From contig NZ_DS989915.1 in the NCBI RefSeq assembly GCF_000155615.1, positions 838,688-885,494 of the forward strand: a stretch of DNA of 46,807 bases, read 5' to 3'. Numbering within the stretch: the stretch's first letter is position 1; every line of letters begins with the position of its first letter. The position numbers and the translations under genes were made by a program. Positions 31,650 to 40,574 of this stretch are shown here, piece by piece. Source of the stretch: Alcanivorax sp. DG881. Its GTDB lineage: Bacteria; Pseudomonadota; Gammaproteobacteria; Pseudomonadales; Alcanivoracaceae. The notes below the pieces were generated by a model, which was not told the DNA's origin, did not search any database, and saw only the letters and a list, made by a program, of their open reading frames with translations.

Positions 31650-31661
31650 GGGACATCAAGA

Positions 31662-32936
31662 CTAGAAAATGGAGCAACCACTACCGCCGAATTTCTTTTT
31701 CACTTGGGCCATACAGCCACGCATCAGCAAACCGAACGGATCGCCGGGCAGGGTTTCGCAGACCTTCTTGGCCGCATACGCCTTGGAACATTCCGTGGCC
31801 GTGGCTTCCAGGGTGGTGCCGGCCACCGGTTGAGCCCCGGCCTGCCCGCCCGGGGCGGCGGCCGCCATCAAGCCAGCAGGTCCGGCCCCCGGTGCCGCCT
31901 TCGGTTCACTGACCTCGATCATGGCCGCCACCACGTCAGCAGGCAGCCCCTCCCTGGTCAACCAGCTGGATTCTTCAGGGGTAAACAGGCCATAGGGCTG
32001 GCCCGCAGCCTTGATACTCGCCGCCATGGCCGGGGCCGAGCGCTTGCGGTAGGTCTCCTTGAGCACATCCATCACCCGCAAATCCGCCGGCCCCACAAAC
32101 AGCAGGCGCTCATTGCCTTGGATGTCATCCGCAAATTCGGGGTGTTTTTCGACGATCGCCGCATAGGCCTTGAGGCGTTCGTTACGTTTGCGCCCCGCCA
32201 ACACCTCAGCCAAATGGGTGGACACCAGCGGGCGATAGAATTTCAGTTGCGGGTTATCCAGCGCGGCGGCCAGCTTGTCCACATCCTTTGATTTCTTGAG
32301 CGAGTCATACAGAGGCTCTTCAGCAACAATACTTCGCGTCAGCTTTTCTTCATGGGAAAAGAAAGAGGCATACCAGGCCGCATCGGTGACTTTCTGGGTA
32401 CCTCGCAATTTCCCTAGCGGAAACCAACTCATGAAAATCGTGCCGCGATAGTGAGCGTTGGCGCTGTACACCAGCTCTCCTTCCGAACGCATTTCAATGG
32501 TCGTATCGAATTGCTGCGGTGCCACCATGGGTACCAGACAAAGGCTGAATGAACAGCCCACCGTAGTCACCACCACAGTAGCAATCGTAGCAATGCTATT
32601 TTTCGGACGCTGGCGCGTTACAGTGATATCCAGCGGCGGCATATCCCCCTCATGCAACCAGTAATCCGCTGCCAGGGCCAATTCATCATTGGCACTACTT
32701 CTGGGCTTCTCATTCAGGCTTTTTTGGAACTTTTCACTGGCCCACGGATAGGCATCATAAGTCGCTTTTCCCTTGGCGTAGGGAATAATCGGGTTATTCG
32801 GATTGGTGTTGAAAAGATCAATAGTGTCCTGCGTAATCGGCGTGCCCTGCTCGGTGTAGTAATTTGCGGACATACAGCCACTCAACAAGCTCACCGCTAT
32901 CGCGCTGGCTGCCAGCCCTTTTAGTACCCTTCTCAT
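31662..32936 (-). CDS. Unrecognised lipoprotein between rpoE and nadB
   Basis: A 424-residue predicted lipoprotein. The signal peptide ends in the lipobox LLSGC with Met at +2. The mature protein has TITQDTIDLFNTNPNNP-like sequence near the start, a hydrophobic stretch IATIATVVVTTVGCSFSLC (about 120-140) that could be a membrane segment, a central mixed region with VEKHPEFADDIQGNERLLFVG, a low-complexity A/G/P linker (about 345-375), and a cysteine-rich end (CSKAYAAKKVCETLPGDPFG ... CMAQ ... GCSIF). I do not recognise a family. GGGGAA precedes ATG 32936. It points toward rpoE and away from nadB. Confidence 0.75.
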   Translation of the reverse strand: MRRVLKGLAASAIAVSLLSGCMSANYYTEQGTPITQDTIDLFNTNPNNPIIPYAKGKATYDAYPWASEKFQKSLNEKPRSSANDELALAADYWLHEGDMPPLDITVTRQRPKNSIATIATVVVTTVGCSFSLCLVPMVAPQQFDTTIEMRSEGELVYSANAHYRGTIFMSWFPLGKLRGTQKVTDAAWYASFFSHEEKLTRSIVAEEPLYDSLKKSKDVDKLAAALDNPQLKFYRPLVSTHLAEVLAGRKRNERLKAYAAIVEKHPEFADDIQGNERLLFVGPADLRVMDVLKETYRKRSAPAMAASIKAAGQPYGLFTPEESSWLTREGLPADVVAAMIEVSEPKAAPGAGPAGLMAAAAPGGQAGAQPVAGTTLEATATECSKAYAAKKVCETLPGDPFGLLMRGCMAQVKKKFGGSGCSIF

Positions 32937-33068
32937 AGTGTTCCCCGATACTGATTTTCCGTACGCCACTCCCCCCAATGAAAGCAGCGCTGTCCCAAGT
33001 CACAGGAAAATAACAACTCTGTCACAAAACCGCATACCCCATTTGGGGGATAGATCAGCATTGGTCAT

Positions 33069-33097
33069 TTAGCCAGAGCCGAATTCACCGCTATACT
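33069..33097 (+). promoter_or_regulatory. Possible nadB promoter
   Basis: TTAGCC, 17-base spacer, TATACT (33092-33097), about 50 bases before the nadB ATG. The -35 is poor. A small palindrome CCCCATTTGGGG lies just upstream (33037-33048). Confidence 0.35.
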
Positions 33098-33145
33098 GGC
33101 CACCGCATATCCCACCCAACCGGGCTCTTCACAACAGGATTCTCC

Positions 33146-34768
33146 ATGGCTACCTACCGACACGATGTACTCATTATCGGCTCCGGCGCTGCAGGCCTCA
33201 CCGCCGCATTGCGCCTGCCGGATGAGTGTCAGGTTGCCCTGCTCTCCAAAGGAGAGCTCACCAGTGCCAGCACCTACTACGCCCAGGGTGGCGTGGCAGC
33301 GGTGCTGGATCAGGAAGATTCACTGGAAAGCCACGTGGCCGATACCCATGTGGCCGGCGCCGGCCTGTGTCACGATGATGCCGTGCGCTTCACCGTGGAA
33401 AACGGTCCCGACGCCATCCGCTGGCTGATTGATCTGGGAGTGGACTTCACCCGCTTCGACAGCGGTGACGGCAGCAAGCTGCCCTACCACCTGACCCGCG
33501 AAGGCGGCCACAGCCACCGGCGCATCATTCATGCCGCCGACGCCACCGGCAAAGCCATTTCCGGCACATTGATTGAACAGGTCTGCCAGAAGCACAACGT
33601 GACCCGTTTTGAACACCGGGTGGCAGTGGACCTGATCGTGCAGGAACACGACGCCCCCAACGGGGAACAGGGCAAAGAAAAACGCTGTTGCGGCGCCTAC
33701 GTACACAACATTCAAACCGGGGAAACCGACGTTATCCTGGCCCGCTCCGTGGTACTGGCCACCGGCGGCGCCTCCAAGGTGTACCTGTATACCTCCAACC
33801 CAGATGTGGCCACCGGCGATGGCATCGCCATGGCCTGGCGAGCCGGTTGCCGGGTGGCGAACATGGAATTCATGCAGTTCCACCCCACCTGCCTCTACCA
33901 CCCCAAGGCGAAAAGCTTCCTGATCACCGAAGCCATTCGCGGCGAAGGCGGGCACCTGCTGCTACCCAATGGCGAACGCTTCATGAACCGCTTTGATGAA
34001 CGCGGCGAGCTGGCGCCCCGGGATGTGGTAGCACGCGCCATTGACCATGAAATGAAGCGGCTGGGGGCGGACTGTTTGTACCTGGACATCAGCCACAAGC
34101 CAGCAGATTTCATCATCGAGCACTTCCCCACCGTGTACGCCAAGTGCCTGCAGCTGGGACTGGATATCACCCGCGACCCGATCCCCGTGGTGCCTGCCGC
34201 CCACTACACCTGTGGCGGCGTAATGATCAACGAACACGGACAAACCGATGTGCCCGGCCTCTACGCCATCGGCGAAACCAGCTTCACCGGCCTACACGGC
34301 GCCAACCGCATGGCCAGTAACTCCCTGCTGGAGTGCTTCGTCTATGGCAAAGCCGCCGCCGACCATATCGGCGCACACCTGCATAACCTTCCCACGCCCC
34401 GGGACGACAATGAATGGGACGATTCCCAGGTCACCGACTCCGACGAAGACGTGGTGATCAGCCACAACTGGGACGAGCTGCGCCGCTTCATGTGGGATTA
34501 CGTGGGCATTGTGAGAACAGAAAAACGCCTGGAGCGAGCCTTGCACCGGGCCGAACTGCTGAAGAGCGAAATCGCCGAGTATTACAGCAACTACCACATC
34601 AGCAACGACCTGCTAGAGCTACGTAACCTGGTCGTCATCGCCGAACTGATCATCCGCTCCGCCATGCAACGCAAGGAAAGCCGCGGCCTGCATTTCATGC
34701 GTGATTTTCCCGGTGTGAATGAAGAAACCAGGGACACGATCCTGACACCGGACACAATGAATAGTTAA
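33146..34768 (+). CDS. nadB: L-aspartate oxidase
   Basis: A 540-residue flavoenzyme that oxidises aspartate to iminoaspartate, the first step of NAD synthesis. FAD-binding [17 protein letters not shown] at the N-terminus, [14 protein letters not shown], the active-site stretch [48 protein letters not shown] and [17 protein letters not shown] are all present, with the helical C-terminal domain. Full length for the family (E. coli 540). ATG at 33146 is preceded by AACAGGAT. Its stop codon lies within the left arm of an AT-armed repeat. Confidence 0.97.
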   Translation: MATYRHDVLIIGSGAAGLTAALRLPDECQVALLSKGELTSASTYYAQGGVAAVLDQEDSLESHVADTHVAGAGLCHDDAVRFTVENGPDAIRWLIDLGVDFTRFDSGDGSKLPYHLTREGGHSHRRIIHAADATGKAISGTLIEQVCQKHNVTRFEHRVAVDLIVQEHDAPNGEQGKEKRCCGAYVHNIQTGETDVILARSVVLATGGASKVYLYTSNPDVATGDGIAMAWRAGCRVANMEFMQFHPTCLYHPKAKSFLITEAIRGEGGHLLLPNGERFMNRFDERGELAPRDVVARAIDHEMKRLGADCLYLDISHKPADFIIEHFPTVYAKCLQLGLDITRDPIPVVPAAHYTCGGVMINEHGQTDVPGLYAIGETSFTGLHGANRMASNSLLECFVYGKAAADHIGAHLHNLPTPRDDNEWDDSQVTDSDEDVVISHNWDELRRFMWDYVGIVRTEKRLERALHRAELLKSEIAEYYSNYHISNDLLELRNLVVIAELIIRSAMQRKESRGLHFMRDFPGVNEETRDTILTPDTMNS

Positions 34769-34892
34769 TAGTTAAAAACGTCGCGAACTGCCCCTTTCTG
34801 TTCTGAAAGGCAAGAGACCGCGCCCAGGAGCTGGGCGCGGTCTCTATGCGTTGAAATCTACATACGCTGCTCGCGCAACTATTAATTAGTCA
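34757..34892. repeat. AT-armed intergenic element, copy 3, with perfect hairpin
   Basis: The left arm, AATGAATAGTTAATAG, contains the nadB stop codon; the right arm (34877-34892 read in reverse, AATGACTAATTAATAG) is a three-mismatch inverted copy. Between them 34813-34845 is a perfect 15-bp hairpin (AGAGACCGCGCCCAG, loop GAG). It sits between convergent nadB and ygfX and probably ends both transcripts, though T-runs are absent. More heptad-like AT sequence extends to the ygfX stop codon. Confidence 0.7.
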
Positions 34893-34902
34893 TTATTAAC
34901 TA

Positions 34903-35298
34903 TTAATTGCTCTTCCTGTTGGTCCACAGCCACTGATAAAACGGCTGCAACTCTGCCACCGACGCCTGATCCGCAAACACATGCAGCCAGCCCTTTGGCG
35001 TTTGCATGGCCAGCCAGGGGCCATGGCGAATGACCCTCAGGGGCTGCTCCATCACTTGGGTATGCTCCCCCATTACCGTCAACGTCTGCGCGTGCAATTC
35101 CAGCGCCTCCGGCTGTGGCAGGCGCCAGCCCAACAGCATCACCGGCAATACACCAAGCAACACCAGCATGGCCCAGCCAGGCAAGGACGACAGCATAATG
35201 GCCGGCCACACCACCAACATCGCCAGCCAGCGCAGGCGCGCCGGATAGCGGGAAGCGCCGAGCTTAACCTTTCTTCGTGGAGACCAGGCCGAGGACAT
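34903..35298 (-). CDS. YgfX/CptA-like membrane protein
   Basis: A 131-residue inner-membrane protein. It has a basic start (WSPRRKVKLGASRYPARL), two close membrane helices (WLAMLVVWPAIMLSSL and AMLVLLGVLPVMLLGW) and a beta-rich cytoplasmic tail. Low sequence conservation is usual, so the assignment relies on topology and on its place after sdhE. YgfX has been reported to interact with cytoskeletal proteins or as the partner of SdhE; its role is unsettled. The start (ATG 35298 or 35307) overlaps the end of sdhE by about 35-44 bases. Confidence 0.8.
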   Translation of the reverse strand: MSSAWSPRRKVKLGASRYPARLRWLAMLVVWPAIMLSSLPGWAMLVLLGVLPVMLLGWRLPQPEALELHAQTLTVMGEHTQVMEQPLRVIRHGPWLAMQTPKGWLHVFADQASVAELQPFYQWLWTNRKSN

Positions 35299-35524
35299 GA
35301 CGCACATACTCGTTTAACAACGGGTCCGCAGGCTCACTGCGATAGGTAAACCACTCGAACATGTCGGCGTCTTCACAGGCAAGCAAGGTGGCGAACTGGG
35401 CCTGGCGCTCGGCCGGCTCCGCGTCAAAATGGTCATCCAGATAGCCGTACAGCACTACCTCCACTTCGGAGGCGCCCCGGCGACACTGCCAGCGATATTT
35501 GCGTTTCAGGTCTTCATTACTCAT
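35264..35524 (-). CDS. sdhE: FAD assembly factor SdhE
   Basis: An 86-residue cytoplasmic protein that promotes covalent flavinylation of succinate dehydrogenase. The conserved RGxxE motif is present in WQCRRGASEVEVVL, along with LLACEDADMFEWF. Same length as E. coli SdhE (88). I chose ATG 35524 (MSNEDLKRKYRWQCRRG) with AGGATA upstream, over an in-frame ATG at 35566. It is coupled to ygfX by overlap and divergent from ygfZ, the conserved ygfX-sdhE/ygfZ arrangement. Confidence 0.94.
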   Translation of the reverse strand: MSNEDLKRKYRWQCRRGASEVEVVLYGYLDDHFDAEPAERQAQFATLLACEDADMFEWFTYRSEPADPLLNEYVRHVLGLVSTKKG

Positions 35525-35676
35525 TTCTGCACTATCCTGATCAGAAACTCCGGCGTCTTGCGCCAATTACCAACCATGGCTTTCAGGCTGTGCGCGCATT
35601 ATCTATCATGCCTGATGATTTCTCGACTCTTCGGCGTCACACGCCAAGACACACATGCCCAAACGACAGGAGCACC

Positions 35677-36624
35677 ATGAGCTGGTCCCAGTTTATCGCC
35701 GCCCAACCCCTCGCTGACCATGCCGAGGCAAGCACCGCACCGGCATTAAGCCATTGCGATCACCTGGCCGTCATCCGCGCCTACGGCGAGGAAGCGGGCC
35801 ATTACCTGCAAGGGCAGCTTTCCTGTGACCTCCATGAAGTGGACAACGGAGGCCACCTCACCGGCATGCACCTGAGTCTGAAAGGCCGTGGGCTGGTGAG
35901 CGTACGCATCGTGCAAGACGGTGATGACTACCTGATGCTCTGCCCCGCCGGGCAAAGCGAGGCGGTGATCAAGTCACTGATGAAGTACCGTCTGCGCGCC
36001 AAGGTGGAATTTCAGGTCGACGAGCAAGCGGTGCTAATGGGACTGAGCGGCGCCTTGCCTGCCACCTCACCCGAACCCGGCCAGAGCGGACGTAACGGAC
36101 AGGGCCTCTGGTTGCGCTACCCCAATACGGATCACGCCCTGCTGATCACTGACACCGAACAGGCCGAATCCGTCTGGACCGTGCTTGCCCTGGATCGTGC
36201 CGCCACCAATGCCAACGGCTGGCGTCAAGCCGACATCGACGCGGGCGAAGGCATGGTCTATCCCGGCGCAGAAGACCTGTTTCTGCCCCAGGTGCTTAAT
36301 TACGACGTCACCGCCGGAGTGAATTTCAAGAAAGGCTGCTACACCGGCCAGGAAGTCGTCGCGCGCATGCACTTCAAGGGCAAACTCAAGCAGCGCATGC
36401 AGCGCATTGACTACGCCGCCGAGGTGGACCTGGCACCCGGCGAGACTCTTCGCAACAGCGACGGCAAGGCTGCCGGTGAAGTAGTCAGCAGCGCCCGCAA
36501 TCATGCCGGGCACAGCGCACTGGTGGTACTGCGCCGCGACACCGACGGCGTACTGTTCAAGGACGAGCAACCGCTAGACAGCCAGCTCGGCACCCTGCCC
36601 TATGCATTGCCCTGGAAAGATTAA
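35677..36624 (+). CDS. ygfZ: Folate-binding YgfZ family protein
   Basis: A 315-residue protein of the GcvT-like family that binds tetrahydrofolate and helps make or repair certain iron-sulfur enzymes (for example MiaB). The signature KGCYTGQEVVARMHFKGKLK is present, with the reactive Cys in the loop, plus VIRAYGEEAGHYLQGQLSCDL near the start (written in part). I chose ATG 35677 with ACAGGAG upstream rather than the ATG at 35590. It is divergent from sdhE. Confidence 0.95.
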   Translation: MSWSQFIAAQPLADHAEASTAPALSHCDHLAVIRAYGEEAGHYLQGQLSCDLHEVDNGGHLTGMHLSLKGRGLVSVRIVQDGDDYLMLCPAGQSEAVIKSLMKYRLRAKVEFQVDEQAVLMGLSGALPATSPEPGQSGRNGQGLWLRYPNTDHALLITDTEQAESVWTVLALDRAATNANGWRQADIDAGEGMVYPGAEDLFLPQVLNYDVTAGVNFKKGCYTGQEVVARMHFKGKLKQRMQRIDYAAEVDLAPGETLRNSDGKAAGEVVSSARNHAGHSALVVLRRDTDGVLFKDEQPLDSQLGTLPYALPWKD

Positions 36625-36630
36625 AAGTTC

Positions 36631-36723
36631 GGTTAACTATTAATAAGCAATAGTTAACCCGCATCGTTATTATCGTCCAACGCAAGAGGCCGCGCTCTGG
36701 CATTAAGCGCGGCCTCTTGCGTT
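36631..36723. repeat. Palindrome plus 18-bp perfect hairpin after ygfZ
   Basis: GGTTAACTATT (36631-36641) is matched by its exact inverted copy at 36649-36659. Then 36679-36723 forms a perfect 18-bp stem (AACGCAAGAGGCCGCGCT) with a 9-base loop. It shares the AAGAGRCCGCGC core with the hairpins at 34813-34845 and 38490-38523. Between convergent ygfZ and the peroxidase gene; likely bidirectional terminator and repeat-family member. Confidence 0.75.
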
Positions 36724-36767
36724 ATAAAGCGGTGAACTCTGCGAAAACAGAGACCGGCAATCCATAA

Positions 36768-36788
36768 GGAGAGCGCTGGCGGCGCGAT
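36768..36788. repeat. REP-like single unit
   Basis: GGAGAGCGCTGGCGGCGCGAT resembles the arms at 269-294 and 381-406 (GCTGGCGGCGCGAT shared exactly). It sits between the convergent ygfZ and peroxidase genes. Confidence 0.6.
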
Positions 36789-36836
36789 GATGGCAGCATT
36801 CGCCACAACACATCGCACCACACGCGACACTCAGCC

Positions 36837-38330
36837 CTAGAGTGACGACTGGGCTTGCAGCCGCAATCCGTCCGGGTCGGCGATGGTGTTATCCGGGATC
36901 CATTTTGCCATGCAGTTACGATCTTTCAGACAAGGGTCGGTGAGCGTCCCCAGGAACGCCAGCAACTGATCCACCTGCTCATCACTCAACACTGTGTCCG
37001 GCAGTTGTGACTTACCTGCCAGTCGCAGGCTGGCCAACTGGTCCAGCGCCTTCTGGGTATTGGCTGTCATATTGCTCACCTGCACGGCCGGATCAAGCTG
37101 ACTGAAGTCAAAGTTGTCGATGGCCTGCTGCGGATTCAGGTGATGGCGTATAACGGCTTCCAGCGAGGTATAACCACCAGCATGCCCCCAGGGACCGGTT
37201 TCGGTCACGTTGATCAGGTGCGGCGTGCGGAAAGCATATTTGTCGTCAGCATCACCGGTTTCCCGGAAACGGCCAAAATCTTCACTGCCATCCGGACCAT
37301 CTCCCTTGCCACGACCCACCTGGGGCATGGCCACTACATGAAACTGCTCATCGGTGAGGAAGTCGCCACTGTGGCAGCCCGCACAACCGGCTCCGCCTTT
37401 CTCGACGGACTTATAGAACAGCAGGGCCCCGCGCTTGGCCCGGTCACTAATCGCCAGCCGATCCCCTTCCAGATAGGCTTTCCAGGGTGTGCTGATCAGC
37501 ACTTGGGAATTCTGGTAAGCAGCAAGCGCCTCGGCAATATTACTGTAGGTGATAAGGGTGTCCGCATTCGCCGTCGGTTGCTCGAATCCCTCACGGAACT
37601 CATCCAACCAATTGTTGGTCACCAGCGTCAGTGCCGCATCAGTACCGCGCAGTCGCTGCTCAAGATGGCTGCGCAGGTCCGCATTGCTGTTGCCCGCCTC
37701 AAAAACAAAGCCGCGCATTTCCTCCGGAGAGGTCACCGGGAAACGAGCCTGGGCCACGGACAGGTTGGCACCGGCATCCGGGTCAGCCACACCGAAAGGA
37801 GAGTCCGGGGTACGGATACCGCCACCGGCACCGTTCAGGCCCGGGGTCTTGTCCAGGCTTTCCACCCGGCCATCGTGAAACAACACATCATCGTAGAACA
37901 CGATATTGAAGGTAGAAGGAGCATTGCGAGGCACCGTCGGGCCACCATCGTAGTGGTGGCCAGTGTTCAGATGCAGACGACCCGGCCCCAGAAGATCCGG
38001 CTGAACCGCTTCCACACCAATAGACAGGGAAAGATCATCACCACCACCCAGCATCGGGTGGTGGCAAGAAACACAGGCGGAATCCAGATCACCGCCCAGC
38101 CCCTTGCTGAAGAAAAGCTGCATGCCCAGCTGCGCCTTGGGCGACGCAATATCCGGAATACTCCGCCCCGTACTGGGATCACCGCTAATACCCTGCTGCT
38201 GTGCCAACGTTGCCACCCTTTCATTCAGCGTTGGTTGCATACGCGGTTTGTCATTACCCTCGCCGCCACACCCCCCCAGCAGCAACAGGCCCGCCAGCAC
38301 CCCACTGACCGTCCATGGACTCTGTGTCAT
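36837..38330 (-). CDS. Di-heme cytochrome c peroxidase family lipoprotein
   Basis: A 497-residue member of the CcpA/MauG-type di-heme family. Two heme-binding motifs are visible: CVSCH (in LDSACVSCHHPMLGGGDD) and CAGCH (in GGAGCAGCHSGDF). RNAPSTFNIVFYDDVLFHDG, RTPHLINVTETGPWGHAG and the end DQLLAFLGTLTDP are typical. The family reduces hydrogen peroxide or oxidises protein or small substrates in the periplasm. The N-terminus has a lipobox (LLLLGGC), so it is membrane-anchored. It is longer than classical CCP (about 330). I chose ATG 38330; GGGG directly abuts it, so the start is less certain than the identity. Confidence 0.9.
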   Translation of the reverse strand: MTQSPWTVSGVLAGLLLLGGCGGEGNDKPRMQPTLNERVATLAQQQGISGDPSTGRSIPDIASPKAQLGMQLFFSKGLGGDLDSACVSCHHPMLGGGDDLSLSIGVEAVQPDLLGPGRLHLNTGHHYDGGPTVPRNAPSTFNIVFYDDVLFHDGRVESLDKTPGLNGAGGGIRTPDSPFGVADPDAGANLSVAQARFPVTSPEEMRGFVFEAGNSNADLRSHLEQRLRGTDAALTLVTNNWLDEFREGFEQPTANADTLITYSNIAEALAAYQNSQVLISTPWKAYLEGDRLAISDRAKRGALLFYKSVEKGGAGCAGCHSGDFLTDEQFHVVAMPQVGRGKGDGPDGSEDFGRFRETGDADDKYAFRTPHLINVTETGPWGHAGGYTSLEAVIRHHLNPQQAIDNFDFSQLDPAVQVSNMTANTQKALDQLASLRLAGKSQLPDTVLSDEQVDQLLAFLGTLTDPCLKDRNCMAKWIPDNTIADPDGLRLQAQSSL

Positions 38331-38489
38331 CCCCTTTACCCCATAAATGTGATTTATTGCATATTTTGGCGAGCCATTCTCACCAGCTCCACACAATAAA
38401 CAAGGCTTTTAAGGGAAATTCATACCAATGAGGGATCGGGAATTCAGGTGATCGTGAATAGCGCGCGGGTTGGTCGTGGCAATAAACGC

Positions 38490-38523
38490 AAGAGGCCGCG
38501 CCAATGTTTAGGCGCGGCCTCTT
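38490..38523. terminator. Hairpin between peroxidase and HIBCH-like genes
   Basis: Perfect 13-bp stem AAGAGGCCGCGCC with an 8-base loop; a third copy of the AAGAGRCCGCGC hairpin. AT-rich arm-like sequence (CAATTATCCATTATCAACTA) follows at 38561-38580 and contains the stop codon of the enoyl-CoA hydratase-type gene. Confidence 0.65.
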
Positions 38524-38573
38524 TGCTTTACGAACCATGAAATCCGGCTCGCGTCGTTCTCAATTATCCATTA

Positions 38574-39686
38574 TCAACTATCAATGGCCGCCAGCGGATG
38601 CTTCGGCGCCGGGCAGCGGAAGAACCCTTCGATGTAGTCTTTCGGCACCGACGCCACATCACGGTGACGGAAACCGGGCTTGCCGTCCTTGTCGATCAGC
38701 AAGGCCCGCACCCCTTCGCGGAAGTCACCGTGCAGGGAACATTGCACAGCCAGGCACCACTCCATGCGGAACACTTCAGCCAAATCGTAATAGGTAGAGC
38801 GGTCCAGCTGCTCCCACACCAGGTGGGCGGTTTGCGGGCAACCGCGCTCCAGGTTGCCCAGTGCCTTGTCCAGCCAGCGGTCGCGCTCTTTGACGTTCAG
38901 CAGCTGCTCGGTAACCACCGCGATGCTTTCGCCATCACACAAACGGTTGATCAACGGCAGATGGTCGATCAACGGATGAGGCAGATCACTCATGTCCGCC
39001 GCCTGCTGCTTGAACAAGCGGTAGATCACCGCGCGGTTTTCGGCTTCATCATCCGCGAAATCCTGCTCGGCCAGTGCATCCAGCAGGCTGTCGGCATCGG
39101 CGTCCACCATGCGGTCCGCCATGCCAATTTCTACGGCTTCGCGACCGTTGATGTGCACCCCGGTGAGGCCGAGGAACAACCCCACCCGGCCGGGCAGACG
39201 ATTCAGGAACCAGCTGCCACCCACATCCGGGAACAGGCCGATGGTGATTTCCGGCATGGCCATGCGCGAGCGCGGCGTCACCAGGCGGAAGTCGGCACCC
39301 TGCAACAGGCCCATACCGCCGCCCATGACAATACCGTCGCCAAAGACGATCACCGGAATAGCGCTGGTATGCAGCCGGTAATCCAGCACATATTCCGCTG
39401 CGAAATATTCTTCGGTAAACGGATTACGCCCTTCGCCCGCGTGTTTCACCATGGACTTGTGCATCTGCACGATATCGCCGCCCGCGCAGAGCGCCTTGCC
39501 GCCCGCGCCATCCAGCCAGATCGCCACCACATCAGAACGTTGCTCCCAGGCATCCAGCTTCTCGCTCAGCAACTGGATCATCTCCAGGCTTAGCGCGTTC
39601 AGGGATTTGGGGGCATTCAGGGTGGCACGGGCGATCACACGCCCGCAGCGGGTTTCGATTTCGGAAAACAACACGCAGTCAGACAC
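38574..39686 (-). CDS. Enoyl-CoA hydratase/isomerase family, 3-hydroxyisobutyryl-CoA hydrolase-like
   Basis: A 370-residue crotonase-fold protein. Length and motifs fit the HIBCH type used in valine breakdown: LNAPKSLNALSLEMI, KALCAGGDIVQMHK (first oxyanion loop), FGDGIVMGGGMGLLQGADFR, AMPEITIGLFPDVGGSWFLN (catalytic Glu/Asp region) and the extended C-terminal domain with VKERDRWLDKAL and FREGVRALLIDKDGKP. It is alone, without other valine-degradation genes, so the physiological substrate is unproven. AT-armed repeats flank it on both sides. Confidence 0.9.
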   Translation of the reverse strand: MSDCVLFSEIETRCGRVIARATLNAPKSLNALSLEMIQLLSEKLDAWEQRSDVVAIWLDGAGGKALCAGGDIVQMHKSMVKHAGEGRNPFTEEYFAAEYVLDYRLHTSAIPVIVFGDGIVMGGGMGLLQGADFRLVTPRSRMAMPEITIGLFPDVGGSWFLNRLPGRVGLFLGLTGVHINGREAVEIGMADRMVDADADSLLDALAEQDFADDEAENRAVIYRLFKQQAADMSDLPHPLIDHLPLINRLCDGESIAVVTEQLLNVKERDRWLDKALGNLERGCPQTAHLVWEQLDRSTYYDLAEVFRMEWCLAVQCSLHGDFREGVRALLIDKDGKPGFRHRDVASVPKDYIEGFFRCPAPKHPLAAIDS

Positions 39687-39703
39687 GACAACTCCATAAA
39701 GCA

Positions 39704-39850
39704 GTGAATAGTTAATAATTAACAGTTAATCATTTGCGCGGGCCACCCCATCTATTCAGCAACGTCTGAAGCCGCGTTCATGCTATAGGCGCGGCCCCTG
39801 GGCTTGAAGAGACCGAGGCGACCAACCGCGCAGCTATTAACTATTCATTA
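39704..39850. repeat. AT-armed intergenic element, copy 4
   Basis: The left arm GTGAATAGTTAATAAT (39704-) and the right arm, read in reverse AATGAATAGTTAATAGC (ending 39850), are inverted copies. A weaker hairpin (GCCGCG 39771-39776 / CGCGGC 39790-39795) lies inside. The left arm continues with 7-base periodicity (GTTAATA ATTAACA GTTAATC). It lies between the HIBCH-like gene start and the ung stop. Confidence 0.7.
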
Positions 39851-39857
39851 TTAATCG

Positions 39858-40574
39858 TTAATTTTCAGGCACCGACCAATCGATGGCCGTTTTGCCCTGC
39901 TGCAGCAAATATTGGTTGGCACGGGAGAAATGGCCGCAGCCAAGGAAGCCCCGATAGGCGGATAACGGCGAAGGATGCGGAGCAGAGAGCACACAATGCT
40001 TGTCGCGGTCGATCAGACGTCCCTTCTTCTGAGCATGGCTGCCCCAAAGCAGAAACACTAACCCTTCACGCTCACGATTCAAGTGTTCGATGGCTTCATC
40101 GGTAAACCTCTCCCACCCCTGTTTCTGGTGCGAAGCGGCTTGCCCAGCCTCGACAGTAAGCACCGCATTGAGCAACAGCACGCCCTGCTCAGCCCAATGG
40201 GTCAGGTTGCCATGGGAAGGGATCTCGAAACCCAGATCCCGGTGAATTTCCTTGTAGATATTCACCAGTGACGGCGGTGTTTTTACGCCGTGCTGAACGG
40301 AAAAGCACAGGCCATGGGCCTGGTTCGGCCCGTGATAAGGGTCCTGCCCCAGAATCACGACCTTTACCTGCTCAAAGGGCGTCAGGTTAAAGGCGTTGAA
40401 AATATCCGGCCCCGGCGGAAAAACCGTTTTCCCCGCTCGCTTCTGCTCCGCCAGGAAGGCACGCAGTTGCGCCATGTAATCCTGCTCGAATTCGCCCGCC
40501 AGATGCCGTTTCCAGCCCGGCTCTAACGGCACGATCTTGCTGCCAGACGTGTTCGCGGCATCCACATCAACCAT
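39858..40574 (-). CDS. ung: Uracil-DNA glycosylase
   Basis: A 238-residue family 1 enzyme that removes uracil from DNA. The water-activating motif [17 protein letters not shown] (Asp about 78), [10 protein letters not shown], the uracil-specificity region [13 protein letters not shown], and the [11 protein letters not shown] leucine/His loop are all intact. I chose ATG 40574 by family comparison. It overlaps the TetR gene stop by 8 bases, so the two are coupled even though their functions look unrelated. Confidence 0.96.
   Translation of the reverse strand: MVDVDAANTSGSKIVPLEPGWKRHLAGEFEQDYMAQLRAFLAEQKRAGKTVFPPGPDIFNAFNLTPFEQVKVVILGQDPYHGPNQAHGLCFSVQHGVKTPPSLVNIYKEIHRDLGFEIPSHGNLTHWAEQGVLLLNAVLTVEAGQAASHQKQGWERFTDEAIEHLNREREGLVFLLWGSHAQKKGRLIDRDKHCVLSAPHPSPLSAYRGFLGCGHFSRANQYLLQQGKTAIDWSVPEN

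Larger units (their letters stand above)
31358..31661. other. rpoE upstream region
   Basis: This 304-base gap holds the candidate sigma-E promoter, an extended -10 (TGCTACAAT; TACAAT at 31430-31435, minus strand) closer to rpoE, a TATAAA at 31525-31530, and a GC-rich hairpin near the lipoprotein gene end. A 90-codon open frame across it has no ribosome-binding site or family features and is not called. Confidence 0.5.

Noticed and set aside
31405-31677. 90-codon minus-strand open frame upstream of rpoE
   Set aside because: No ribosome-binding site, no family features; it overlaps promoter-like elements and the hairpin after the lipoprotein gene.
33037-33048. Palindrome CCCCATTTGGGG upstream of nadB
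   Set aside because: Only a 4-5 bp arm with a 4-base centre; too short to call an operator without a comparison set.
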